A model generated the notes under the pieces. It was not told the origin of the DNA. It ran no database searches and was given only the letters and a program-made list of their open reading frames with translations. A stretch of 54,061 nt of DNA from contig CANQOP010000015.1 of NCBI GenBank assembly GCA_947625485.1, forward strand, positions 1 through 54,061, in the 5' to 3' direction. Positions 8,996-16,504 of the stretch are shown here, in pieces (positions within the stretch are counted from its first letter, which is position 1; each line of letters begins with the position of its first letter). The DNA comes from an uncultured Clostridia bacterium. GTDB lineage: Bacteria; Bacillota; Clostridia; Oscillospirales; Acutalibacteraceae. A program made the position numbers and the translations under genes.

Positions 8996-9055
8996 TCTTT
9001 AAGTTTTTATACGACTGTGATTTTGCACTTAAATAAAAAACCGCGTAAACGCGTA
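8996..9055 (-). other. Remnant of the 3' end of an Ig-like secreted gene
   Basis: On the minus strand about 9003-9030 reads AAGTGCAAAATCACAG followed by a stop, the exact coding end (KCKITV) of the Ig-like genes at 9774 and 46384, and next to it comes the same repeat element that follows the 46-kb gene. No upstream coding part remains. A small hairpin CGCGTAAACGCG with a minus-strand T run lies at about 9035-9055. Confidence 0.5.
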
Positions 9056-9074
9056 AAAAATAAGCAAATAGCGA

Positions 9075-9103
9075 TTGAAAATAACAAAACCATATGATAG
9101 AAT
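9075..9103 (+). promoter_or_regulatory. Promoter of the structured RNA at 9108
   Basis: -35 TTGAAA (9075-9080), 17-base spacer, -10 TAGAAT (9098-9103). The expected start point, about 9109-9110, coincides with the first base of the long closing stem of the RNA. Confidence 0.65.
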
Positions 9104-9107
9104 AATT

Positions 9108-9292
9108 TTGCGGCATAATTCAATAATTTTTGTTCAAACTAAGTGTGCGTTTTTATCCCGGTAAAAATGTATGCTCTTGTTAAGTACACTTAGTTTGTAT
9201 CTATATACCGTTTAATAACGGTGAATTGTGCCGCAACACAATAGGAGTATGCGTTTTTCGTGCGCTGCTCCCTTGAGCTGCGCACTTTTTTT
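9108..9292 (+). ncRNA. Structured RNA: candidate riboswitch-like leader or small RNA
   Basis: Closing stem P1 pairs 9108-9122 with 9222-9236 (15 bp, 14 Watson-Crick and one U-G). Inside, P2 pairs 9135-9146 with 9186-9197 (12 bp, perfect); P2a pairs 9150-9155 with 9162-9167 around a TCCCGG loop and can extend through G-U pairs; P3 is CCGTT-TAAT-AACGG at 9208-9221, directly stacked on P1. In addition 9163-9177 is complementary to 9244-9258 over 15 positions with four G-U pairs, which would form a pseudoknot or replace the inner stems. An intrinsic terminator (9260-9292) ends the unit 13 bases before the next ATG. I do not recognise a known class: no T-box, purine, TPP, SAM, cobalamin or c-di-GMP signature is visible. 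It could act on the downstream gene or be a free RNA of roughly 180 nt. Confidence 0.6.
9260..9292 (+). terminator. Intrinsic terminator ending the structured RNA
   Basis: Stem GTGCGC (9260-9265) with GCGCAC (9280-9285), an inner GCTC/GAGC extension after one mismatch, a CCTT loop, then seven T (9286-9292). It lies between the structured RNA and the ATG at 9306. Confidence 0.8.
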
Positions 9293-9305
9293 ATCAGGGG
9301 AAATT

Positions 9306-9684
9306 ATGAAAACAGTTACCAAGTATATTTCTGTTATAATCTTTTTTGCACTATGTATCGTTATTATTTACGCGTGTTTTGATTCAGATACAATTCAAAG
9401 CTCCTCCGAAACAAGCCCCGATAACACACGAGCCACCTCAACCGTAAAAATCTCCTCCACACTAAAGGCTGACCCCGGGAATAAAGCAAAGAAAAAACAA
9501 AACAGTTCGGAAACAATACGGGACATCATCTACATTCTCAACACAAATACTTGCCGTTTTCATTATAGTAATTGTGGGTATGTTGATAAAATAAATAGCC
9601 GAACATAATTTAGAAATATATAAGGGCAGTCGCGACAGTCTCATCGAGACGGGATATAATCCGTGTAAAATATGTAAACCTTAA
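9306..9684 (+). pseudogene. Small membrane-anchored Cys/His protein, frameshifted by a 4-bp duplication
   Basis: The ATG at 9306 (AGGGG upstream) opens a frame with a single N-terminal membrane segment (about residues 5-25), a polar Ser/Thr/Lys stretch, then YILNTNTCRFHYSNCGYVDKI. It stops at 9608, but the +1 frame continues as AEHNLEIYKGSRDSLIETGY followed by NPCKICKP and a stop at 9684. Joined, these form the small Cys/His module seen at the C-terminus of many Firmicutes secreted proteins (NTNTxxFHxxxC ... GYxPCxxC), probably a metal site. The break is at a tandem AATA AATA near 9589-9597: removing one AATA gives the expected DKIAEHN. The restored protein would have 124 residues. It sits behind the structured RNA and its terminator. 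Confidence 0.7.
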
Positions 9685-9716
9685 AAAGAATCGATCCGTT
9701 TTGAAACGCAAAAGGG

Positions 9717-9759
9717 AAAGCCGCTTGGTATCACAAAAATACCAAACGGCTTGATTATT
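9717..9759 (-). terminator. Terminator repeat, copy 1 (identical 43 bp at 11022)
   Basis: Stem AAGCCG-C-TTGGTAT with ATACCAA-A-CGGCTT around CACAAAA. It lies directly downstream of the Ig-like gene on the minus strand. The 43 bases are identical to 11022-11064 after glgP. Confidence 0.8.
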
Positions 9760-9773
9760 TGGCTATTAAGTTT

Positions 9774-10814
9774 TTATCCGACTGTGATTTTGCACTTCAG
9801 CTTTACGCCGCCGTTGGTGGTGACGGTAATTTTTGCCGTGCCTTTCTTCTTTGCTTTAACTACGCCTTTTTTAGTAACTGTTGCGATTTTCGGCTTGTTG
9901 GATGTGAATTTGGTTTTACCTACTCTGCCGTTTACCTTGAGGGTGAATTTGCTCTTTACCTTTAGCTTTTTCTTGGTCTTATTTAACTTCGGGTTAGAGG
10001 TAACTTTTACCTTTGCGGTCAGTTTTTTACCGTTTTTTAGCGTTGCGGTGATTATCGCATTACCTTTTTTGAGCGCGGTTATCTTGCCGTTTTTGACAGT
10101 CGCAACCTTTTTGTCTGATGATTTCCAGCTTTTTGCCGTGCCGTTTAAAACGGTGAGTTTTTTAGTTTTTCCCGCTTTTAAAGAAATCTTCTTATGGGAA
10201 ATCTCCGCCTGCAAATCGGGTGTGGACGGCTCGATAGTTGTCGGCTCGGTCGGAGCGGTGGTCGGCGGCTCTTTTTCGGGGACAATACCGATATTTTCTT
10301 CCATATTCACGAGCACGTCCGCGATGGCGGGGTCGAGACTGCACGCTTTTTCGACTGACATAAAGTCGTCGTCCGTCCACTTGCTTGCGTCACGGAATGT
10401 ATTCTTGGGTATAGAACCCCACTCATATTCAAAAATATAGTCCGTGGTCATATTACACGCGTCACATACTACGAGTCCGGATGGATACATCAGGTTGGTT
10501 ACGTTGGATTTTTCGTAATACTTATCGTCCTCTCCGAATGTGTTGTAATACTCCTTTTCCTCCGCGTCTTCGGAAACAAACTTAATTAAAATATATAACG
10601 GATTTCTTTCTCCGTTTTCTACTTCGAAATAGTCGCAGTTAAATTCTTTTATCTTTTTTCCGCCCGTACGGTATTCGTAATAATTCTGAAAATTTATTAA
10701 CGCTAATTGGTGATAATCCAGCGGCGATGACGCACTCGCGGGAATTGCGGTCAAGGAAATTATTGTCGTAAGTATAAGAAATACAGATATAACAAGAGCA
10801 AAAATTTTTTTCAT
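9774..10814 (-). CDS. Secreted Ig-like (Big_2) repeat protein, paralogue A
   Basis: 346 residues. Signal peptide MKKIFALVISVFLILTTIIS with likely cleavage after ASA. Residues about 35-175 form an unrecognised N-terminal domain (FQNYYEYRTGGKKIKEF, EDAEEKEYYNTFGE, MYPSGLVVCDACNM, WTDDDFMSVEKACS). A short Pro/Thr linker (PPTTAPTEPTTIEP, about 185-200) leads to two Lys-rich Ig-like segments, including VATVKNGKITALKKGNAIIT and ATVTKKGVVKAKKKGTAKIT. It is a close paralogue of the gene at 45371 in the opposite orientation, the last 150 residues being almost identical. It lies between two exact copies of the glgP terminator. Function unknown; probably surface-attached or secreted, and binding of carbohydrate or wall is only a guess. 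Confidence 0.85.
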   Translation of the reverse strand: MKKIFALVISVFLILTTIISLTAIPASASSPLDYHQLALINFQNYYEYRTGGKKIKEFNCDYFEVENGERNPLYILIKFVSEDAEEKEYYNTFGEDDKYYEKSNVTNLMYPSGLVVCDACNMTTDYIFEYEWGSIPKNTFRDASKWTDDDFMSVEKACSLDPAIADVLVNMEENIGIVPEKEPPTTAPTEPTTIEPSTPDLQAEISHKKISLKAGKTKKLTVLNGTAKSWKSSDKKVATVKNGKITALKKGNAIITATLKNGKKLTAKVKVTSNPKLNKTKKKLKVKSKFTLKVNGRVGKTKFTSNKPKIATVTKKGVVKAKKKGTAKITVTTNGGVKLKCKITVG

Positions 10815-11021
10815 TTTAAAGATCTCCTAATATGAATATACCATGTAAATAATATCCTTCGGGTTGAAAAAATACCAAAAGGCTTGATTATTGTTTAGTA
10901 ATTATATTTCAAAGCGTCAATACTTCTGTTTAAAAATATTATATTTCTCTTATATATTATAACTCTGCTAAAAGCTGATTTGTGACAGAAGTTTTGAATC
11001 TTTTTAAAATTTTAAAATAAA
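10815..11021 (-). promoter_or_regulatory. Upstream region of paralogue A, shared with paralogue B
   Basis: Holds AGGAGATC before the ATG, a partial third copy of the terminator repeat (about 10864-10892), and two blocks also found at 44874-45090 upstream of the 46-kb paralogue: one around TTCTGTCACAAATC...GCAGAGTTAT and one around TTTAAACAGAAnTATTGAC...ATAATTACTAAACA. The second block has a TATAAT; the promoter itself is not certain. Confidence 0.5.
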
Positions 11022-11064
11022 AAAGCCGCTTGGTATCACAAAAATACCAAACGGCTTGATTATT
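11022..11064 (-). terminator. Terminator of glgP, copy 2 of the 43-bp repeat
   Basis: Same stem-loop as 9717-9759; here the minus strand continues into TTTTTTATTTT, a typical U-tract, so this is probably the original copy serving glgP. Confidence 0.85.
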
Positions 11065-11072
11065 GTCGGTTA

Positions 11073-13442
11073 TTAGTTCTTCTTTCCTCTGTAGTTTACG
11101 TGCCAGAGGTCCTTAGCATACTCGAGGATAGCGCGGTCGGAGCTGAACTGTCCCGCGTTAGCAACGTTAGCCAGGCACTTCCTGCCGAACGCTACTCTGT
11201 CGGAGTAGTCGGAGTTTGCCTTAATCTTAGCGTCAACATAGGACATAAGATCGTAAAGAACAAAGTAGTGGTCAGCCGCGTGCCACGAAGCGCCGTCGAG
11301 GAGAGCCTTGTGAAGCTCCGCGAAGCTGCCCTCGCCCTGAGCGTTGCCGTCGGAAACCGTTCCGTCAACGAGAGTGTCGATAACTTCTCTGATTTCAGCA
11401 TTCTCGTTGTAAATCGAGCGTGAATTGTAGCTGTCCTTGATAGACTCAACCTCTTCGACTCTTGCGCCAAAGATATACTCGTTCTCAACGCCTGCCTGCT
11501 CGGCAATCTCGATGTTAGCGCCGTCCCACGTTCCGAGGGTAACGGCACCGTTAATCATAAACTTCATATTACCGGTACCGGAAGCCTCTGTTCCCGCGAG
11601 AGAGGTCTGCTCGGAAATATCCGCGGCAGTAACAATCTTCTCGGCGTAGCTTACGTTGTAGTTGGAGCAGTAAACAACCTGAAGCTTGTCCTTGGTATCG
11701 GGGTCGTTGTTTACGAGTTTTGCAATTTCGTTAATATATTTGATGATAGCCTTTGCGCGCGCATAGCCCGGAGCCGCCTTTGCGCCGAAGATGAAGCAGG
11801 TCGGGTTCCAGTTTTTAAGCTCACCCCTCTTTAGCCTCTTATAGATGAGCATAATCGAGAAAGCGTTAAGGAGCTGTCTCTTGTACTCATGCAGACGCTT
11901 AACCTGAACGTCAAAAATCATAGTCGGGTCAACATCTACGCCGTCCATCTTCTTTATATAAGCGGCAAGGTCTTTCTTCTTCTTAGCTTTGATTTTGTTA
12001 AACTCCTTGACTGTTTCGTCGTCCATCATCTTATTGAGCTTTGACAGCTTGCTCAAATCCTTGAGCCAGCCGCTGCCTACGCGCTCGGTGATAAACTCGG
12101 AAAGCTCGGGGTTGCACAGACCGAGCCAGCGTCTCTGAGTAATACCGTTGGTTTTGTTCTGGAAGCGGTCGGGATATACCTCGTACCAATCCTTCAGAAC
12201 GTCGGTCTTAAGAATTTCCGTGTGAATCTTAGCAACGCCGTTTACGTAAGTTGATACATAAGTTGCGAGACGAGCCATATGAACGGTGTTGTTGTCAACA
12301 ATACGCATACGGGCTTTCTTTTCCTCGCTGATGCCCATAGCGGTGAGTTCCTCCTGGAGCTTGTTCGCGATAAGGCAGATAATATGGTAAATCTCCGGAA
12401 CAACGTCCATCATAAGCTCCGCGTGCCACTTCTCAAGAGCCTCGCCGAGTACAGTGTGGTTTGTATATGAGCAGGTCTTGCGCGCGATTTCAAAAGCGTC
12501 GTCAAAGCTAAGACCGTCGAGCATAAGAAGTCTCACAAGCTCCGGGATTGCAGATACGGGGTGAGTATCGTTAAGCTGGAAAGCGTAGTCCTCAGAGAAG
12601 TGACTGAAGTCTTTGCCGTACTTCTCCTTGTAATTGCGCATAATATCCTGTAAGGACGCGGAGCAGAAGAAATACTGCTGCTTTAGTCTTAACACCTTGC
12701 CCTCGTAGGAGTTGTCGTTAGGATAGAGAACACGCGAGATGTTCTCAGCGTCATTCTTTGCCTTTACGGCGCTGTCGTAGTGGCTGTTGTTAAACTCCGT
12801 AAAGTCGAAGTCCTCGACAGCCTCAGCCTGCCAGAGGCGGAGCGTATTGATATTCTTTGTGCCGTAGCCGATAACAGCCATATCGTAAGGAACAGCCTTT
12901 ACTGTCTGACCCTTAAATTCAACCGTTACAGCCTGATCCTCTCGGCGAATACACCAGGGATCCTCAAATTTCTGCCAATCGTCGGCAGTCTCAACCTGAT
13001 AGCCGTTCTCGATAAGCTGCTTAAAGAGACCGTACTTATAGCGGATACCGTAGCCGTCAAGCGGAACCTCCTGAGTAGCCGCAGAGTCGAGGTAGCACGC
13101 GGCGAGTCTGCCGAGACCGCCGTTGCCGAGAGCAGCGTCGTCGATTTCCTCGAAAATGTTGATGTCGATGCCCTTTTTCTTGAGCATCGCCTTTGTCTCG
13201 TCGAGAATTCCGAGGCAGTAAAGATTGTTATACATCATACGACCCATAAGGAACTCCGCGGAGAAATAGTACGCTCTTCTTCCGGAAGCGTGCTTTTTCT
13301 TGCTCTTCGCCCAGTTTTCCGCGATTTCGGTCTGAACAACCTTGCCGAGCGCATTGTGAAGCTGTGCGGGAGTAAGATTTTCAGGCTTCTCGCAGTAGAG
13401 GGCCTGTGAAGTAAGTTTGAGTTCGTCCATTAGATTACCCAT
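11073..13442 (-). CDS. glgP: Glycogen/maltodextrin phosphorylase
   Basis: 789 residues, GT35 family; releases glucose-1-phosphate from alpha-1,4-glucans using phosphate and pyridoxal phosphate. Visible signatures: YFSAEFLMGRMMYNNL near the N-terminus, NGGLGRLAACYLDS, the catalytic HNTVHMARLA region, KRLHEYKRQLLN, and the PLP-lysine motif EASGTGNMKFMINGA. The start is the ATG with GGAGG nine bases upstream; that ribosome site overlaps the end of malQ, so a longer frame up to 13499 inside malQ is rejected. It is co-transcribed with malQ, a usual partnership: MalQ lengthens short maltodextrins so that the phosphorylase can use them. Confidence 0.97.
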   Translation of the reverse strand: MGNLMDELKLTSQALYCEKPENLTPAQLHNALGKVVQTEIAENWAKSKKKHASGRRAYYFSAEFLMGRMMYNNLYCLGILDETKAMLKKKGIDINIFEEIDDAALGNGGLGRLAACYLDSAATQEVPLDGYGIRYKYGLFKQLIENGYQVETADDWQKFEDPWCIRREDQAVTVEFKGQTVKAVPYDMAVIGYGTKNINTLRLWQAEAVEDFDFTEFNNSHYDSAVKAKNDAENISRVLYPNDNSYEGKVLRLKQQYFFCSASLQDIMRNYKEKYGKDFSHFSEDYAFQLNDTHPVSAIPELVRLLMLDGLSFDDAFEIARKTCSYTNHTVLGEALEKWHAELMMDVVPEIYHIICLIANKLQEELTAMGISEEKKARMRIVDNNTVHMARLATYVSTYVNGVAKIHTEILKTDVLKDWYEVYPDRFQNKTNGITQRRWLGLCNPELSEFITERVGSGWLKDLSKLSKLNKMMDDETVKEFNKIKAKKKKDLAAYIKKMDGVDVDPTMIFDVQVKRLHEYKRQLLNAFSIMLIYKRLKRGELKNWNPTCFIFGAKAAPGYARAKAIIKYINEIAKLVNNDPDTKDKLQVVYCSNYNVSYAEKIVTAADISEQTSLAGTEASGTGNMKFMINGAVTLGTWDGANIEIAEQAGVENEYIFGARVEEVESIKDSYNSRSIYNENAEIREVIDTLVDGTVSDGNAQGEGSFAELHKALLDGASWHAADHYFVLYDLMSYVDAKIKANSDYSDRVAFGRKCLANVANAGQFSSDRAILEYAKDLWHVNYRGKKN

Positions 13443-13446
13443 TGTT

Positions 13447-14937
13447 TTAATCCTCCAGTCGTCCGTATGTATCGGACATCCATAATAATTTTTGCGCAAG
13501 CTCCTCGGTGCATGCGTCGGGATCGATTCGCCATACCCAGTTACCGCCGAGGGTTGATGGTATGTTCATTCGAGCCTCCGTGCCGAGACCGAGAATATCC
13601 TGCATTTGGATTACTGCATAATTTGCCTTGCTGGCATAAGCTGTGCGTATAAGTCCCCAGTTAAACGGTTCGTCCTCTGTGATACCGCAGTATTCCTTAG
13701 CGTACTCGATATCCTCGGGCTTCGCCTCTGCGTACCAGCCCATAAGGGTGTCGTTATCGTGGGTACCTGTATATACAACGCAGTTTTCTGTGTATTTATG
13801 AGGCAGGTAGTCGTTCTCCTCCTCGCTGTCAAAGGCGAATTCGAGCACCTTCATTCCCGGGTAGCCGCTGTCTTTCAGGAGCTTTTCAACTCCGGGAGAA
13901 AGCGAACCCAGGTCCTCGGCGACAATCGGAATATCACCGATAGCCTCCTTCATTTTGTCGAAGAAGTCCATACCCGGACCGTCCATCCACTCGCCGTCAA
14001 TAGCGTTCTCGGCAGGATACGGGATAGCGTAATAATCGTTGAACGCGCGGAAGTGGTCGATTCTTGTAATATCATAGAGGTTCGCAGCCGCGGCAATGCG
14101 GTTAAACCACCAGGCATAGTCTGTTTCCTTGAGGTACTTCCAGTCGTAGAGCGGATTCCCCCAAAGCTGACCCGTCTCTGAGAAATAGTCGGGAGGACAG
14201 CCTGCAACGCACACGGGAGCGTTCTTTTCGTCCAGCCAGAACACCTCGGGGTTAGCCCACGTATCGGCGCTGTCCATAGCAACATAGATAGGCATATCGC
14301 CGAGAATCTGGATACCGAGGTCGTTTACATACTCGCGGAAATCGTACCACTGCTCGTAAAACTTAAACTGTACCCATTTCCAGAAATCAATGTCATCGGC
14401 AAGCTTTTTTGTGTACCTTTTAATAGCGGCAGGCTTGCGCATCTTGATAGCCTCGTCGGGCCACTCCGTCCAAGCCTTCATATCAAAGCTCTTCTTAACC
14501 GCCATATAAAGAGCGTAGTCGTCCAGCCAGTGCTTGTTATCGTTCTTAAACTCCTCAAAAACGTCCAGCTCATAATCCTCGATATAGGTCTCGTAAGCCT
14601 TTCTTAATACAACAAAACGGTTGTTGTAAATTTTTTCATAATCCACCTCGCTCGGGTCGTCGCCCCAGTCGACAGCGTCAAGCTGCTCCTTTGAGATAAG
14701 CTCCTCCTCGACGAGCGTATCGAGGTCAATCATATATGGGTTTCCAGCATATGTAGAGAACGACTGATACGGCGAATCACCGTAGCTGGTCGGTCCCGCG
14801 GGCAGAATTTGCCAAATTTTCTGACCTGCCGCGGAAAGAAAATCTGCAAACTCACGAGCATCCTTACCGATTGTGCCGATTCCGTACGGAGACGGCAAAG
14901 AGGTAATAGGCATCAGTATGCCGGCTACTCGTGCCAT
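13447..14937 (-). CDS. malQ: 4-alpha-glucanotransferase (amylomaltase)
   Basis: 496 residues, GH77 family. It transfers maltosyl units between alpha-1,4-glucans and frees glucose. The N-terminus ARVAGILMPITSLPSPYGIG and QKIWQILPAGPTSYGDSPYQ are family signatures; the nucleophile Asp lies in DITRIDHFRAF, the acid/base Glu in PIVAEDLGSL and the third carboxylate in YTGTHDNDTLMGWY. Start at the ATG preceded by GAGGGGAG; a longer frame to 15000 lacks a ribosome site. First gene of the malQ-glgP operon, with a clear promoter at 15013-15041. Confidence 0.97.
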   Translation of the reverse strand: MARVAGILMPITSLPSPYGIGTIGKDAREFADFLSAAGQKIWQILPAGPTSYGDSPYQSFSTYAGNPYMIDLDTLVEEELISKEQLDAVDWGDDPSEVDYEKIYNNRFVVLRKAYETYIEDYELDVFEEFKNDNKHWLDDYALYMAVKKSFDMKAWTEWPDEAIKMRKPAAIKRYTKKLADDIDFWKWVQFKFYEQWYDFREYVNDLGIQILGDMPIYVAMDSADTWANPEVFWLDEKNAPVCVAGCPPDYFSETGQLWGNPLYDWKYLKETDYAWWFNRIAAAANLYDITRIDHFRAFNDYYAIPYPAENAIDGEWMDGPGMDFFDKMKEAIGDIPIVAEDLGSLSPGVEKLLKDSGYPGMKVLEFAFDSEEENDYLPHKYTENCVVYTGTHDNDTLMGWYAEAKPEDIEYAKEYCGITEDEPFNWGLIRTAYASKANYAVIQMQDILGLGTEARMNIPSTLGGNWVWRIDPDACTEELAQKLLWMSDTYGRLED

Positions 14938-15012
14938 AAAATCAACTCCCCTCAAATTATTTAATTTAAAGCTTTTCGGAAACTTTTCGACTGTTCCCAT
15001 AGTATCGGTCTA

Positions 15013-15041
15013 ATTCTAACATACAAATTTCAAATTGGCAA
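15013..15041 (-). promoter_or_regulatory. Promoter of malQ-glgP
   Basis: On the minus strand: TTGCCA, 17-base spacer, TAGAAT, about 75 bases before the malQ ATG. No clear catabolite or MalR-type operator was recognised. Confidence 0.7.
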
Positions 15042-15063
15042 TAGTTTTTTCACTATTACGGCA

Positions 15064-15606
15064 TTATTGGGATATTTGCCCAATCAGCAGCCACAGCGCT
15101 ATATCGCTCGCAATTTTGCGGATTTTGTCGCGCGAAGGAGGCTGTGCGTCGCCTAAAAGCGCCTTTACCGTAACCGTCCCGCTTTCGGAGCTTACGGAGA
15201 TATATACCAGCCCGACAGGCTTTTCGGGAGTGCCGCCCGAAGGTCCTGCGATACCCGTGACAGAAACGCCGAAGTCGGCTTCTGCAAGCAGTCGTACGCC
15301 CGACGACATCTGCTCTGCGGTCTCACGGGAAACCGCTCCGACGGTACCGAGCGTTTCCTCGCTCACATTTAGCAGCTTATGCTTGATAAAATTAGCGTAA
15401 GAGCATACTCCGCAATCGAATACCTTGCTCGCTCCGCTCACCTCGGTAATGCGCTTGCTTATAAGCCCGCCCGTGCAGCTTTCTGCCGTTGAGACCTTTT
15501 TCCCGACCTTCAAAAGCTTTTGCACAGCGAGACGCTGCAGCTCGTCTGGGTCGATATTTTCTTTCCTTAATATATCATTAAATTCCCGTGCGGTAACCGT
15601 TTGCAT
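15064..15606 (-). CDS. pncC: CinA C-terminal-domain protein, nicotinamide-nucleotide amidase
   Basis: 180 residues. The domain (PncC/YgaD) hydrolyses nicotinamide mononucleotide to nicotinate mononucleotide in the pyridine nucleotide cycle. Signature STAESCTGGLISKRITEVSGAS is complete, with Ser, Glu, Ser and Cys of the active region, followed by FDCGVCSYANFIKHKLLNVS and VTGIAGPSGGTPEKPVGLVYIS. About 30 residues precede the domain. No N-terminal MoCF domain is present, so it is the stand-alone form. It is divergent from rsmE and shares its promoter region. Confidence 0.9.
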   Translation of the reverse strand: MQTVTAREFNDILRKENIDPDELQRLAVQKLLKVGKKVSTAESCTGGLISKRITEVSGASKVFDCGVCSYANFIKHKLLNVSEETLGTVGAVSRETAEQMSSGVRLLAEADFGVSVTGIAGPSGGTPEKPVGLVYISVSSESGTVTVKALLGDAQPPSRDKIRKIASDIALWLLIGQISQ

Positions 15607-15633
15607 AAAACCACCTCTTTTTTCTTTGCTTTT

Positions 15634-15686
15634 ATTTTATCACAGATAGTATTTATATTGCAATCCGTAAAAATTTTTGATAAAAT
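15634..15686. promoter_or_regulatory. Divergent pncC / rsmE promoters sharing one palindromic -35 box
   Basis: TTGCAA at 15658-15663 reads the same on both strands. To the right, 17 bases away, is TAAAAT (15681-15686) for rsmE; to the left on the minus strand, 18 bases away, is TAAAAT (15639-15634) for pncC. The two promoters would therefore compete for one -35 element. Confidence 0.65.
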
Positions 15687-15715
15687 TATGTTAAATAACT
15701 ATTGAGGGAAACTCT

Positions 15716-16504
15716 ATGGCATGGTTTTTTATTAAAGACGAAGTACAAGGTGATAAATATTCGGTTGACGGCGAAAACGCGAGCCACATTTCGAAGAGCC
15801 TGCGTATGAAAGTCGGCGAACAGCTCACGCTCGTAACTCCGTCAAAAATGCAGCTCACCTGCACGGTAAGCGGTATAAGCGGGGAGACGGTTGACGTCAG
15901 GGTAACCGAACGAAAAATGTGCGAAAACGAGCCCGACGTGGAAATAACGCTGTATCAGGCTCTGCCTAAGGGCGACAAGTTCGAGTACATAATCCAGAAA
16001 TGCGTGGAGCTCGGGGTTACGAAAATTGTACCTGTAATTTCGGCGAGGTGCATCTCCCGTCCCGACGGCAAAGCTCTCTTAAAAAAGCAGGTTCGCTGGC
16101 AGAAAATCGCGCGTGAGGCGGCTCAGCAGTCGCGGCGAGGAATTATCCCCGAAATTGCCGACTGCGTAACGTTTAAACAGGCTGTTCAGGAAAGCCGCGA
16201 AAACGCGCTCAACATCGTTTTCTACGAGCTGGGCGGCGAAAGCGTGGGTGCGCTCCTTAAAAGCAGAGTTAAGTCAATCGGAATATTTATCGGAAGCGAG
16301 GGCGGTTTTGAGCAGAGCGAGGTGGAGCTCGTGCGCGTGAACGGCGGCTTTGCGGCTACCCTCGGCAGGCGTATTCTCCGCGCGGAGACAGCTCCTCTCG
16401 CGGCGCTTTCTATATTAATGTACGCAACCGGAAACTTTGACACGGACGTTAAAACAGTAAAGGAGTTTACAAATGATTGGAATAATATGCGCGATGGCGG
16501 TTGA
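15716..16504 (+). CDS. rsmE: 16S rRNA (uracil-1498-N3)-methyltransferase
   Basis: 262 residues, SPOUT family. It methylates U1498 of 16S rRNA. The N-terminal PUA-like part includes HISKSLRMKVGEQLTLVTP; the knot region has the SAM-binding signatures FIGSEGGFEQSEVELV and LGRRILRAETAPLAALSILMY. The C-terminus runs about 10 residues past the usual end and overlaps the next gene by 32 bases; the mtnN ribosome site (AAGGAG) lies inside it. This suggests coupled expression of rsmE and mtnN. Confidence 0.95.
   Translation: MAWFFIKDEVQGDKYSVDGENASHISKSLRMKVGEQLTLVTPSKMQLTCTVSGISGETVDVRVTERKMCENEPDVEITLYQALPKGDKFEYIIQKCVELGVTKIVPVISARCISRPDGKALLKKQVRWQKIAREAAQQSRRGIIPEIADCVTFKQAVQESRENALNIVFYELGGESVGALLKSRVKSIGIFIGSEGGFEQSEVELVRVNGGFAATLGRRILRAETAPLAALSILMYATGNFDTDVKTVKEFTNDWNNMRDGG

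Noticed and set aside
8926..8998. Riboswitch at the end of the Crp-family gene
   Set aside because: The stem follows a stop codon, ends in a T-rich stretch and recurs after other genes, so it is a terminator/repeat rather than an aptamer.
9108..9292. Retron-like msr/msd or 6S RNA interpretation of the structured RNA
   Set aside because: No reverse transcriptase gene is nearby for a retron, and the 6S pattern of GC-rich flanks around a large central bubble is not clear; both kept only as remote options.
9793..10440. 229-codon and smaller plus-strand frames over the Ig-like gene, and the matching minus-strand frame at 45823-46476
   Set aside because: Mirror-image shadows of the Lys-rich Ig-like repeats, giving hydrophobic Phe/Leu/Val-rich sequences without ribosome sites.
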